Shown: positions 1 to 7,490 of the stretch, one piece after another
How the letters are laid out: each line of letters starts with the position of its first letter
Position numbering within the stretch: position 1 is the stretch's first letter
NCBI GenBank assembly: GCA_934365155.1
Contig: CAKRMZ010000019.1
Coordinates: 1-27,742, forward strand
Length of the DNA: 27,742 bases
Source of the DNA: an uncultured Eubacteriales bacterium
GTDB taxonomy: Bacteria > Bacillota > Clostridia > Oscillospirales > CAG-272
Reading direction: 5' to 3'
The notes under the pieces: generated by a model
What the model was told of the DNA's origin: nothing
Database searches by the model: none
The model's input: the letters and a program-made list of their open reading frames with translations, nothing else
Program-made: the position numbers and the translations under genes

Positions 1-168
1 TTGTTTGGCAGCGTCCGCTTCTTAACGACTGCGGTTGCCAGCGAGATGTCATATTCCAGCGGATTGCAGCGACAAGCGTTGTTTTCCATTGCGTTGGTGC
101 TGTTTTTATTTATTATGCTGATTAATGCGACATTGAACTTTTTCTTAAAACGTGGCAAGGAGAGATAA
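1..168 (+). CDS. pstC: Phosphate ABC transporter permease PstC, C-terminal end (partial)
   Basis: This is the last 55 codons of a gene that begins before the window. The frame is open from base 1 to a TAA at 166-168. The peptide has a short loop containing TAVASEMSYSSG, then one strongly hydrophobic segment (about residues 29-47) and a basic tail ending KRGKER, which is how PstC permeases end. PstC pairs with PstA to form the membrane channel of the high-affinity phosphate importer. The call rests mainly on position, directly before pstA and in the same operon. The pstA ribosome binding site (AAGGAGAG) lies inside the last codons, so the two genes are probably translationally linked. Confidence 0.85.
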   Translation: MFGSVRFLTTAVASEMSYSSGLQRQALFSIALVLFLFIMLINATLNFFLKRGKER

Positions 169-170
169 AA

Positions 171-1034
171 ATGCCAAAGGATAGCGGCTCTTGGAAACGA
201 AAAATATATATCGCTCTAATGCGTTGTCTGATGGGAATTTCGGTGATTTTAAGCTTCGGTTTGATCCTGTTTTTGGTGTTCTATGTGCTGTATCGGGGCT
301 TGCCGAATTTATCCTTTGAACTTATAACCTCAAAACCCAGCTATTTGAGCGGCAAAATCGGTATTTTACCGGACATTTTAAACACGGTTTATGTTGTTAT
401 AGCCACATTAGTTATTGTATTGCCGCTTGGAGTCGGAGCTGCCATTTACTTAACGGAATATGCCAAAAACAAAACACTGGTTAAGATAATTGAGTATGCG
501 GCGGAGACTCTTTCGGGGATCCCTTCCATTATATATGGATTGGTCGGAATGCTCTTCTTTTGTCAGTTTTTGAACATGAAGACCTCGCTTTTGGCCGGTT
601 CGCTGACTTTAGTCATTATGAACCTGCCGACGGTAATGCGTACGACGCAGGAAAGTTTGAAAACAGTGCCTCAAAGCTATCGGGAAGGTGCATTCGGACT
701 CGGTGCCGGGCGATGGAGAGTGATTCGAACCGTTGTATTGCCCGGATGCATTGACGGTGTTGTAACCGGATCCATTTTATCGGCCGGGCGTATTTTGGGA
801 GAGTCGGCGGCACTCTTGTTTACCGCAGGCTTCGCTCATGCGTTGAATGGCTTCTTTGAAGGACTCGGAAGCGCCGGTGCTACATTGACCGTTGCATTAT
901 ATGTTTATGCTAAGGAGCAGGGCGAATTTGAGGTTGCATTTGCGATCGCGGCAATATTGATGATTTTAACACTGCTTCTCAATCTTTTGGCAGTGTGGAT
1001 CGGAAGGTATTTTAAACGGAGAAAATACCAATGA
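171..1034 (+). CDS. pstA: Phosphate ABC transporter permease PstA
   Basis: A 287-residue inner-membrane permease, the partner of PstC in the PstSCAB phosphate importer. The first membrane segment is at about residues 19-41 and several more follow, in the usual six-helix MetI-like layout. The cytoplasmic coupling loop that contacts the ATPase is clear: EGAFGLGAGRWRVIRTVVLP, followed by the PstA-typical GRILGESAALLFTAG. Length is normal for the family. The ATG at 171 follows an AAGGAGAG sequence in the pstC end. The stop overlaps the next gene by 4 bases (ATGA). That next gene is not pstB but a B6 kinase-like gene, which is unusual. PstS, the binding protein, is not in the window and is presumably upstream. 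Confidence 0.96.
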   Translation: MPKDSGSWKRKIYIALMRCLMGISVILSFGLILFLVFYVLYRGLPNLSFELITSKPSYLSGKIGILPDILNTVYVVIATLVIVLPLGVGAAIYLTEYAKNKTLVKIIEYAAETLSGIPSIIYGLVGMLFFCQFLNMKTSLLAGSLTLVIMNLPTVMRTTQESLKTVPQSYREGAFGLGAGRWRVIRTVVLPGCIDGVVTGSILSAGRILGESAALLFTAGFAHALNGFFEGLGSAGATLTVALYVYAKEQGEFEVAFAIAAILMILTLLLNLLAVWIGRYFKRRKYQ

Positions 1035-1843
1035 AATCGAATGGCAGTACAAACATAAAAAGAGTAGTATTAATCAACGATTTATCCTGTTTCGGTAATT
1101 GTTCTATCACCGTGGCTTTACCCATTATCGCATCCTACGGAATTGAGGCGGTGCCTCTTCCCACAGCGATTTTGTCTACACATACAAGCGGATTTGAAGG
1201 CTATACTGTTTTGGATATGACTTCTGAGACGGAAAGAATTATCAGGCACTGGAAAACAATCGGACTTCGATTTGACGGGATATATACCGGATATTTCCGT
1301 ACACCGGAACAGATTCGAATGATAACCCGATGGATTCGTGAATGTAAAGACAAAGAGACATTCCTTTTGGTTGATCCGGTAATAGGAGATGCACAGGACC
1401 TCTATGCGGGGCTCACACAGGAGCATGTGTCGGCGATGCGCGAGCTTTGCGCGATAGCAGATGTAATCACGCCAAACCGTACAGAGGCGGCAATGCTTGC
1501 TGACATGCCTGCTACGGCTGAGACCAAGCAGCTGCTTGACAATCTTCCCGCTTCGAATGCGATTATAACCGGTGTGCCGTTTGAAGATGAAATCGGATAT
1601 CTTGCACGCATAAACGGTGAGATTTTGCAAGTGTCCCGAAAAAGGCTTGAAGGAATATTATATGGTGCCGGAGATGTTTTTGCAGCCCGTTTGTGCGCGG
1701 GATACATGCGAGGCGATTCCTTAAAGACGGCTTTTTTCGATGCGGCGGAATTTTGCGAGGAGTGTATTCGGCAGACGGAAAAAGTCGGTCCCTGTCATAA
1801 ATACGGACTTGCTTATGAAAGTGTATTAAAGGAGAGAAAATGA
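1031..1843 (+). CDS. Pyridoxal/pyridoxamine kinase-like protein (PdxY/PdxK family)
   Basis: A 270-residue PfkB/ribokinase-fold kinase of the PdxK/PdxY group, which uses ATP to phosphorylate the 5' hydroxyl of pyridoxal, pyridoxamine or pyridoxine in the B6 salvage pathway. Evidence includes the N-terminal VVLINDLSCFGNCSIT and STHTSGF, the central DPVIGD and PNRTEA motifs, and the C-terminal GAGDVFAARLCAGYMRG. In that last motif Asp215 is the expected catalytic base and the Gly pair forms the anion hole. The family usually has GTGD, here GAGD. A GGAG lies 9 bases before the ATG. It overlaps pstA by 4 bases and pstB by 4 bases, so it is embedded in the Pst operon and surely co-transcribed. The exact substrate cannot be read from the sequence; a hydroxymethylpyrimidine kinase role is less likely but possible. 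Confidence 0.88.
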   Translation: MKSNGSTNIKRVVLINDLSCFGNCSITVALPIIASYGIEAVPLPTAILSTHTSGFEGYTVLDMTSETERIIRHWKTIGLRFDGIYTGYFRTPEQIRMITRWIRECKDKETFLLVDPVIGDAQDLYAGLTQEHVSAMRELCAIADVITPNRTEAAMLADMPATAETKQLLDNLPASNAIITGVPFEDEIGYLARINGEILQVSRKRLEGILYGAGDVFAARLCAGYMRGDSLKTAFFDAAEFCEECIRQTEKVGPCHKYGLAYESVLKERK

Positions 1844-2598
1844 TGGAGAATGTTTTTTCAGTCAAGGATTTATGCTTGTGGTACGGTGCTACACAGGCTC
1901 TAAAAAATATTAACATTCAAATATCTCAAAACAGCATTACCGCGTTGATCGGTCCCTCCGGCTGCGGCAAATCCACATTTTTAAAAACCTTGAATCGGAT
2001 GAATGATTTGATTGCCAATGTGCGGATTTCGGGAGAAGTATGCTATCTTCAGAAGAATATTTTTGATCCGTCGGTCGATGTGAATGCTTTGCGCAGAGAG
2101 ATCGGCATGGTGTTTCAGAAACCGAATCCTTTTCCGATGAGTATTTATGATAATGTTGCATACGGACCTCGTACGCACGGCATTCGCTCAAAGGCCAGAC
2201 TGGATGACCTTGTGGAGCGTTCATTACGGGATGCGGCTATCTGGGATGAGGTAAAGGATCGCTTGAAAAAGAATGCCTTAGGTCTTTCGGGCGGGCAGCA
2301 ACAGCGACTGTGCATAGCAAGAGCTTTGGCGGTAGAACCGAAAGTTCTTTTGATGGATGAGCCGACCAGTGCCTTGGACCCGATTTCCACTTCTAAAATA
2401 GAAGATCTTGCAAGTGAGCTAAAAAAGAGATATACTATTATTATAGTTACCCATAATATGCAACAGGCTGTGCGCATATCGGATAGTACCGCTTTCTTTT
2501 TGCTGGGCGAGTTGGTGGAATACGACACGACCGAAAAAATATTTGCGCATCCGACGGATCGGCGTACAGAAGATTACATTACAGGGAGGTTCGGATAA
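1840..2598 (+). CDS. pstB: Phosphate ABC transporter ATP-binding protein PstB
   Basis: The 252-residue cytoplasmic ATPase that powers the PstCA channel. Walker A is GPSGCGKST at residues 38-46, followed by the PstB-typical LKTLNRMNDL. The Q-loop region is MVFQKPNPFPMSIYDNVAYG. The signature is LSGGQQQR, Walker B is VLLMDEPTSALDP, and the switch histidine lies in IIVTHNMQQA. All catalytic motifs are intact and the length is near the usual 250-260. The start is ATGATG at 1840 or 1843. A GGAG at 1831-1834 gives spacing of 5 or 8 bases, so 1843 is a fair alternative. The gene overlaps the B6 kinase-like gene by 4 bases and phoU by 1 base. Confidence 0.97.
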   Translation: MMENVFSVKDLCLWYGATQALKNINIQISQNSITALIGPSGCGKSTFLKTLNRMNDLIANVRISGEVCYLQKNIFDPSVDVNALRREIGMVFQKPNPFPMSIYDNVAYGPRTHGIRSKARLDDLVERSLRDAAIWDEVKDRLKKNALGLSGGQQQRLCIARALAVEPKVLLMDEPTSALDPISTSKIEDLASELKKRYTIIIVTHNMQQAVRISDSTAFFLLGELVEYDTTEKIFAHPTDRRTEDYITGRFG

Positions 2599-3251
2599 TG
2601 CGAAATCGTTTTGAAGAGCAACTGACTGAATTGAATCGCAATTTGATTGAAATGGGTGCTTTGTGTGAAGAAGCCATCGCGCTTTCTGCCAAGGTATTAA
2701 CAGAAGGCAATTTGAATTTGCTTAAAAAGGTAATCTCGGTCGATTCGGAAATTGATCATAAAGAGCGGGAAATCGAAACTTTGTGCTTAAAGATGCTGCT
2801 TCAACAACAGCCGGTTGCCCGCGATTTGAGGCAAATATCGGCAGCGCTCAAAATGATTACGGATATGGAGCGTATCGGTGATCAGGCGGCGGATATTGCA
2901 GAGATCATTCCGTTTTTAAAGGGACGCAACGGAAAAGAGTGCGATTGTGTGCATCAAATGGCACATGCGGTCATTCAAATGGTGACCGATAGTATCGAAG
3001 CTTATATCAAACGGGATGTTTCTCTGGCGGAATCGGTGATTTTGCATGACGATGAGGTCGACCGTGAATTTGACGGAGTAAAGCACTCTTTGATTGAAAT
3101 GATACAAAACAATGATGCCGACGGGGAATATGCAATGGATCTTCTGATGATCGCCAAATATTTTGAGCGCATCGGAGACCATGCGGTGAATATTGCGGAA
3201 TGGGTTCTTTTTTCCATAACGGGAATTCATAAGGGAGAAGTCGAATTATGA
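2598..3251 (+). CDS. phoU: Phosphate signalling complex protein PhoU
   Basis: A 217-residue, all-helical soluble protein made of two PhoU repeats. The metal-binding, acid-rich signatures appear in each repeat: ITDMERIGDQAADIAE in the first half and AKYFERIGDHAVNIAEW in the second. In known systems PhoU links the Pst transporter to the PhoR kinase: when phosphate is plentiful it restrains both the transporter and phosphorylation of the response regulator. Its place between pstB and the two-component pair fits that role exactly. The start codon shares its A with the pstB stop (TAATG), so translation is coupled. The end overlaps the response regulator by 4 bases. Confidence 0.95.
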   Translation: MRNRFEEQLTELNRNLIEMGALCEEAIALSAKVLTEGNLNLLKKVISVDSEIDHKEREIETLCLKMLLQQQPVARDLRQISAALKMITDMERIGDQAADIAEIIPFLKGRNGKECDCVHQMAHAVIQMVTDSIEAYIKRDVSLAESVILHDDEVDREFDGVKHSLIEMIQNNDADGEYAMDLLMIAKYFERIGDHAVNIAEWVLFSITGIHKGEVEL

Positions 3252-3922
3252 TTTTTTGCGTGGATGATGACAGCGCAATTCGGGATATTGAGGTGTATAC
3301 GCTTACCAGCGTGGGTTTTTCCGCACGCGGATTTGCAGACAGCGAAGAGCTGTTTGCGGCTTTGAATGAAGAAACTCCGGAGCTGATTATTTTGGATATT
3401 ATGCTGCCGGGGGAAGACGGTGTGGGGATTTTGAAGAAACTGCGCAAAAGTGCCGCTGCCGCAAAGATTCCCGTTATAATGGCTACTGCACGCGGCACGG
3501 AATTTGATAAGATTCAGAGTTTGGATCTCGGCGCGGATGATTATTTGGTGAAGCCGTTCGGAATGATGGAAATGGTTTCGCGGGTAAAAGCAGTTTTAAG
3601 ACGCTGTGCCGTTTCCGGAAATTTATCGGAGCTTTCCGCAGCGGGAATTACAATGGATCTTAATGCTCATACGGTCAGTGTGGACGGAAAGCGAATTGCT
3701 CTGACGTATAAAGAATTTGAGCTCCTTCGCCTTTTTATGTCTCATCCGGGCATCGTTTTCAGCCGTGATCAAATTCTTTCGGAGGTGTGGGGCACCGATT
3801 ATTACGGTGAAACACGCACGGTTGATATGCACATAAAAACCTTACGTCAGAAGATTTTTCCATATGGGGCTTTAATCGAAACAGTCATTCATGTCGGATA
3901 TCGTATGGAGGTTCCATCATGA
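3248..3922 (+). CDS. phoP: PhoP/PhoB-like response regulator (OmpR family)
   Basis: A 224-residue DNA-binding response regulator. The receiver domain (about 1-118) has the acidic pocket Asp6-Asp7-Asp8, phospho-acceptor Asp50 in LIILDIMLPGEDG, switch Thr80 and Lys102 in VKPF. A winged-helix OmpR/PhoB domain follows, with LTYKEFELLRLFMSHPG and an end containing HIKTLRQKI and HVGYRMEVP. Position after phoU and before a PAS-containing kinase makes phosphate-starvation control by far the likeliest role, but a receiver/OmpR protein cannot be tied to one signal by sequence alone. A good AGGGAGAAG site precedes the ATG. The end overlaps the kinase gene by 4 bases. Confidence 0.88.
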   Translation: MIFCVDDDSAIRDIEVYTLTSVGFSARGFADSEELFAALNEETPELIILDIMLPGEDGVGILKKLRKSAAAAKIPVIMATARGTEFDKIQSLDLGADDYLVKPFGMMEMVSRVKAVLRRCAVSGNLSELSAAGITMDLNAHTVSVDGKRIALTYKEFELLRLFMSHPGIVFSRDQILSEVWGTDYYGETRTVDMHIKTLRQKIFPYGALIETVIHVGYRMEVPS

Positions 3923-5580
3923 CCAAAAAAATTGTTTATTCAATTTTAATTGTGGCAATCGCGGTGTTGCTGGCGAGTTTTACAATTATAGTGAGCTCCT
4001 TATATCAATATTTTGCTTCAGTGCAGAAGGAACAGCTTGAATCGCAATTGAATTTTGCAATGCAGGGCGTTGAAAACGAGGGGGTTGCTTATTTGCAATC
4101 CTTAAAGGAACAACAGTACCGATTGACGTTAATCAGTGCGGATGGTGAGGTGCTTTACGATTCCGAATCGGGATCCGATGAAATGGAAAATCATTCGGAC
4201 CGGGAAGAGATTCGGGAGGCCATGGAGTATGGCGTAGGTGAAAGCAGCCGTTTTTCAAAAACCTTAACCGAGAGGACGCTCTATCTTGCAAAACGGTTGC
4301 CGGATTCCGGTGTGCTTCGAATTTCGGTCAGCCACATGTCGGTTATTACGCTGATTTTGGGCATGCTGCAGCCGATGATAATGATTTTGTTCGTGGCGGT
4401 TCTATTAGCCATTTTCCTGGCTGTTCGGCTGTCAAAGCGTATTATTCGTCCCTTGAATAATCTGTCGTTTGAGCATCCCTTGGATAACGATGTTTATGAG
4501 GAATTGTCTCCGATTTTGCGGCATATTGATCATCAAAACAAACAAATTCAGCAACAGATCGAAGAGTTCCGAAATAAACAAGAAGAGTTTTCGGCGATCA
4601 CCAGACATATGAGCGAAGGCCTGGTGCTCTTAGATGAACGGGGTATGATTCTCAGCATGAACCTTGCGGCAATGAATTTATTTGCTGTGGATGGAAAATG
4701 CCGCGGAAAGGATTTCTTAACGATTGATCGGGATGCGGAATTGGCGCGAACCATTTCAAGTTCCGATATACACAGTGAAAAAGAATACTGTACTTGCAAA
4801 GACGGCAGGGATTATCAGTTCCGTATTACCAAAATCGCAAACGGAGAGAAATGCCTCGGTACGGTGATACTGATTATTGATATCACGGAAAAAATGCAAG
4901 CAGAGCAAACACGACGTGAATTCAGCGCAAATGTTTCGCACGAGCTTAAAACTCCGCTGCAATCCATCATGGGCAGCGCGGAATTAATTGAAAACGGCTT
5001 GGTGAAGGAAGAAGATTTACCGCGGTTTGCGGGACATATTCGTACTGAAGCGGCGCGACTTGTGGAGCTGATTAACGATATTATTCGTCTGTCCCAATTG
5101 GATGAGAAACCCTCCCTTCCGTATGAGACGGTGGACGTTTATGCGTTAGCGGAAGAAATATCCGATGAGCTGCAGCCCTTAGGGGAGAAGAGAAACGTTT
5201 CAATCAAAACGGACGGCGACTCGGTGCAAATTGATACGGTGCGACGGCTGCTTTATGAGATTATTTATAATCTGTGTGACAATGCGATTCGCTATAATCG
5301 CGAGGGCGGGAGCGTGCAGATTCATGTCGGAGCTACACCGAGTGGAATTGAAATCGCGGTTTCCGACACGGGAATCGGTATTCCTCCGGAGGATCAGAGC
5401 CGTATTTTTGAACGCTTTTACCGAGTGGATAAAAGCCATTCCAAGGATACCGGAGGAACCGGACTCGGGCTTTCGATTGTAAAGCATGCGGTCCGATATC
5501 TCGGCGGAGAAATCCGTTTGGAAAGCAAAGTGATGCAAGGCACGAAAATTACAGTGCTTTTGCCGAATACTCCCGCATGA
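3919..5580 (+). CDS. phoR: PhoR-like sensor histidine kinase
   Basis: A 553-residue membrane kinase. Membrane segment 1 is at about residues 5-28, an extracytoplasmic sensor loop follows to about 140, and segment 2 is at about 142-170. A region after RIIRPLNNLSFEHPL is too short and degenerate for me to call HAMP. Next come a coiled stretch rich in Gln, a PAS domain (about 225-325, MSEGLVLLDERGMILSMN), and a HisKA domain with the phosphorylated His341 in NVSHELKTPLQS. The ATPase domain has N box NLCDNAIRYN, G1 DTGIGIP and G2 GGTGLGLSI. It is the natural partner of the preceding regulator and, through PhoU, of the Pst transporter. It is last in the operon and a terminator follows 58 bases on. 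Confidence 0.9.
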   Translation: MTKKIVYSILIVAIAVLLASFTIIVSSLYQYFASVQKEQLESQLNFAMQGVENEGVAYLQSLKEQQYRLTLISADGEVLYDSESGSDEMENHSDREEIREAMEYGVGESSRFSKTLTERTLYLAKRLPDSGVLRISVSHMSVITLILGMLQPMIMILFVAVLLAIFLAVRLSKRIIRPLNNLSFEHPLDNDVYEELSPILRHIDHQNKQIQQQIEEFRNKQEEFSAITRHMSEGLVLLDERGMILSMNLAAMNLFAVDGKCRGKDFLTIDRDAELARTISSSDIHSEKEYCTCKDGRDYQFRITKIANGEKCLGTVILIIDITEKMQAEQTRREFSANVSHELKTPLQSIMGSAELIENGLVKEEDLPRFAGHIRTEAARLVELINDIIRLSQLDEKPSLPYETVDVYALAEEISDELQPLGEKRNVSIKTDGDSVQIDTVRRLLYEIIYNLCDNAIRYNREGGSVQIHVGATPSGIEIAVSDTGIGIPPEDQSRIFERFYRVDKSHSKDTGGTGLGLSIVKHAVRYLGGEIRLESKVMQGTKITVLLPNTPA

Positions 5581-5637
5581 TTTCAGATGCACAATAGTGC
5601 GTGAGGCTTTCGTATAAAAAAGCACATAAAAGAATAA

Positions 5638-5668
5638 GGATGCCGGCTAAAATAAGCGGCATCCTTTT
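5638..5668. terminator. Bidirectional Rho-independent terminator between phoR and rpiB
   Basis: A perfect 8-bp stem GGATGCCG (5638-5645) and CGGCATCC (5657-5664) encloses an 11-base loop and is followed on the + strand by TTTT. Read on the - strand, the same stem is followed by TTATTCTTTT. It lies between the ends of two converging operons, so one hairpin probably stops both. Confidence 0.85.
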
Positions 5669-5681
5669 GCTTGTTTATATT

Positions 5682-6137
5682 TTAATTGTTTTTATCCTGT
5701 GCATCGGGATACATATTCAAACGCTGTGTGTGACGACCGCCTTCGAAGCTTGTATTCAAAAACAGGTCAATCATATCCAGCGCCAGACCTTCGCCGACAA
5801 CACGGCCGCCCATGCAAAGAACATTGGCGTCGTTATGCTGACGGGTGCATCTTGCACTGAATGTGTCCGAGCAGCACGCGGCACGAATTCCGCGGTGTTT
5901 GTTGGCAACCATACTCATGCCGATACCGGTGCCGCAAAACAAAATTCCTTTGTCGCTTTTTCCGCTTTGAATGGCCGTGCAAACTTTTTCTGCATATTCG
6001 GGATAATTTACGCTTGCCGGACCGTTGCAGCCGTAATCTGTGTAGGGAATTCCCAATTCATCAAAATGCTTCATGGCTGCTTCCTTTAATAAATATCCGC
6101 CGTGATCGGCAGCTAAAGCAATCGGTTTCTGTTCCAT
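5682..6137 (-). CDS. rpiB: Ribose-5-phosphate isomerase B
   Basis: A 151-residue RpiB/LacAB-fold isomerase that interconverts ribose 5-phosphate and ribulose 5-phosphate in the pentose phosphate pathway. Visible family marks are ALAADHGGYLLKE near the start, the catalytic Cys68 in GILFCGTGIGMS, and RQHNDANVLCMGGRVVG, whose His101 binds phosphate and opens the ring. A TTG at 6146 is in frame, but the AGGAGA at 6148-6153 would be too close to it. The ATG at 6137 has about 11 bases of spacing and is preferred. The gene is last in the tsaE-tsaB-rpiB group, 45 bases after tsaB. A sugar isomerase of the LacA/B type is a remote alternative. Confidence 0.93.
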   Translation of the reverse strand: MEQKPIALAADHGGYLLKEAAMKHFDELGIPYTDYGCNGPASVNYPEYAEKVCTAIQSGKSDKGILFCGTGIGMSMVANKHRGIRAACCSDTFSARCTRQHNDANVLCMGGRVVGEGLALDMIDLFLNTSFEGGRHTQRLNMYPDAQDKNN

Positions 6138-6182
6138 AATTATCAAATCTCCTTTGGTTGTTTATGACATAAAATAAAAATA

Positions 6183-6878
6183 TTATTTCTGTTTGCTTTG
6201 TTCGGCCTGCGAGGCACGCAGATAAGACGGCAGCAAGGTGATATCGTTATCGTAGGGAAGTCCGCTTTTTATTTGCTCCAATGCGGTCAGTGCGACAGCA
6301 TAAGCATTTTGCTGCTGTAAAATGCGAGGCGTTTTTTGCACATTCGGCAGAGAAATGGATTCTTGTGCCAGAAAATAGCCGTCGCCGGTAAAATAAATGG
6401 GTTTATCGTAATCCGCTAATTCACGGCTGAGCGTATTAATTTCAATGGCACGATCATCACATAGCGGCGTGATCAAGCCGTTTTTCAGTGAGAATAAAGC
6501 ATTATAAACTTGTCCGCGTCTTGCATCCATGACCGGGCAAATCAGTGCGCCGTCGCACGGAAAATCGGCAAATTGCATGGCCAGTGCCTTGAGGGTGGAC
6601 ACTCCGATGCAGGGACGCTCACGACCGAATGCAAGTCCTTTGATAATTGCCGCACCGATTCGGACACCGGTAAACGATCCGGGGCCTTTTGAGCAGGCAA
6701 ATGCATCAATGTCTCCGACAGACAAATCACAGTTCTTTAGTATGGTTTCAATGACGGGCAGCACGGTTTGCGTATGGGTCAAACCCGCTTGCTGTGTATA
6801 CAGAGCGAGTAACTGTTCATCCTCGGTGACTGCTACGGTGGAAGTTTTTGCGGTAGTGTCAATGGCAAGTATTTTCAT
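6183..6878 (-). CDS. tsaB: tRNA t6A biosynthesis protein TsaB
   Basis: 231 residues, the same length as Escherichia coli TsaB (YeaZ). It starts with the ASKHA-fold MKILAIDTTAKTSTVAV and has GPGSFTGVRIGAAIIKGLAF at about 66-85, both hallmarks of the family. TsaB is the non-catalytic partner of TsaD; with TsaE they transfer threonylcarbamoyl to A37 of ANN-decoding tRNAs. TsaE precedes it with a 4-base ATGA overlap, so the two proteins are probably made together. TsaD and RimI, often found nearby in Firmicutes, are not in this cluster and must lie elsewhere. A GAGG lies about 10 bases before the ATG. Confidence 0.95.
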   Translation of the reverse strand: MKILAIDTTAKTSTVAVTEDEQLLALYTQQAGLTHTQTVLPVIETILKNCDLSVGDIDAFACSKGPGSFTGVRIGAAIIKGLAFGRERPCIGVSTLKALAMQFADFPCDGALICPVMDARRGQVYNALFSLKNGLITPLCDDRAIEINTLSRELADYDKPIYFTGDGYFLAQESISLPNVQKTPRILQQQNAYAVALTALEQIKSGLPYDNDITLLPSYLRASQAEQSKQK

Positions 6879-7342
6879 TCGGAAAGCCTCTTTATATCTT
6901 GAATTGTAATGCGGCGCCGGTTTTCCGGCAGTATTTGAATTTCAACTTCATAATACTCCTTTGGAAGAGCAAATTCAATATTCTCGCTCCACTCGACGGC
7001 ATAAATACATTTTTTTTCCGAATTGTCGTCAAAATAGTCATAAAATCCGGTCATGTATAAGCTCTCTTCATCATGAATCCGATACATATCAAAATGAATC
7101 AGCCGGCCGCTTTCGGAATGGTATTCATTGACTAATGCATAGGTCGGGCTGCAGACAAAGGAAGTGGGAGATACCACACGCGCAAGCCCGCGTACAAAAG
7201 CGGTTTTTCCGGCACCCAAGTCTCCACGCAGTGCGATAAAGGCGTGAGAGGGTAACGTGCGGGCAAATTGTTCTGCGATGTTTTCTGTATCGGTTTCGCT
7301 TTGGGAAAGACAGTTTTGCAATACCGTAGCCTGATAGTTCAT
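6875..7342 (-). CDS. tsaE: tRNA t6A biosynthesis ATPase TsaE
   Basis: A 155-residue P-loop ATPase of the tRNA threonylcarbamoyladenosine pathway. Walker A is GDLGAGKT at residues 40-47. SPTYALVNEY and HFDMYRI follow, then the family's EWSENIEFALP near the end. It works with TsaB and TsaD to reset the complex after each t6A transfer. It is the first gene of the - strand group, and the likely promoter is in the divergent gap upstream. The ATG at 7342 has only a weak, distant GAGG (about 13 bases), but no better start is visible and the N-terminus has normal length. Confidence 0.95.
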   Translation of the reverse strand: MNYQATVLQNCLSQSETDTENIAEQFARTLPSHAFIALRGDLGAGKTAFVRGLARVVSPTSFVCSPTYALVNEYHSESGRLIHFDMYRIHDEESLYMTGFYDYFDDNSEKKCIYAVEWSENIEFALPKEYYEVEIQILPENRRRITIQDIKRLSE

Positions 7343-7378
7343 AATGTTTCGGATTCCTCATTGTAAGCTGATATCTTC

Positions 7379-7407
7379 AGTATAGCATAAAATGTTTGAA
7401 AAATAAA
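7379..7407 (-). promoter_or_regulatory. Probable extended -10 promoter for tsaE-tsaB-rpiB
   Basis: Read on the - strand there is TGC followed by TATACT (7379-7384), an extended -10 of the vegetative sigma factor type. A poor -35, TTTATT (7402-7407), lies 17 bases away. It is about 35 bases upstream of the tsaE start and is the only reasonable candidate in the gap. Confidence 0.5.
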
Positions 7408-7455
7408 GTCTTTTATTCTCTGTGTTAAAATATAGAGAAAAAATAATAAATTCTA

Positions 7456-7484
7456 TTGACAATATACAAAGTTTGTGATACAAT
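7456..7484 (+). promoter_or_regulatory. Strong vegetative promoter for infC-rpmI-rplT
   Basis: A consensus -35 TTGACA (7456-7461) and -10 TACAAT (7479-7484) are separated by exactly 17 bases, as expected for the main sigma factor. Transcription should start near 7491, leaving a leader of about 160 bases before infC. It faces away from the tsaE promoter. Confidence 0.85.
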
Positions 7485-7490
7485 CTCTTT

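Noticed and set aside
1118..1630. A 170-codon - strand frame inside the B6 kinase-like gene.
   Set aside because: Antisense shadow of a clearly conserved gene; Cys- and Arg-rich composition without any recognisable motif.
5601..6089. A 162-codon open frame on the + strand across the rpiB region, with one hydrophobic stretch.
   Set aside because: It runs antisense to rpiB, starts inside the bidirectional terminator region, and has no ribosome binding site or family resemblance. The rpiB frame explains the sequence.
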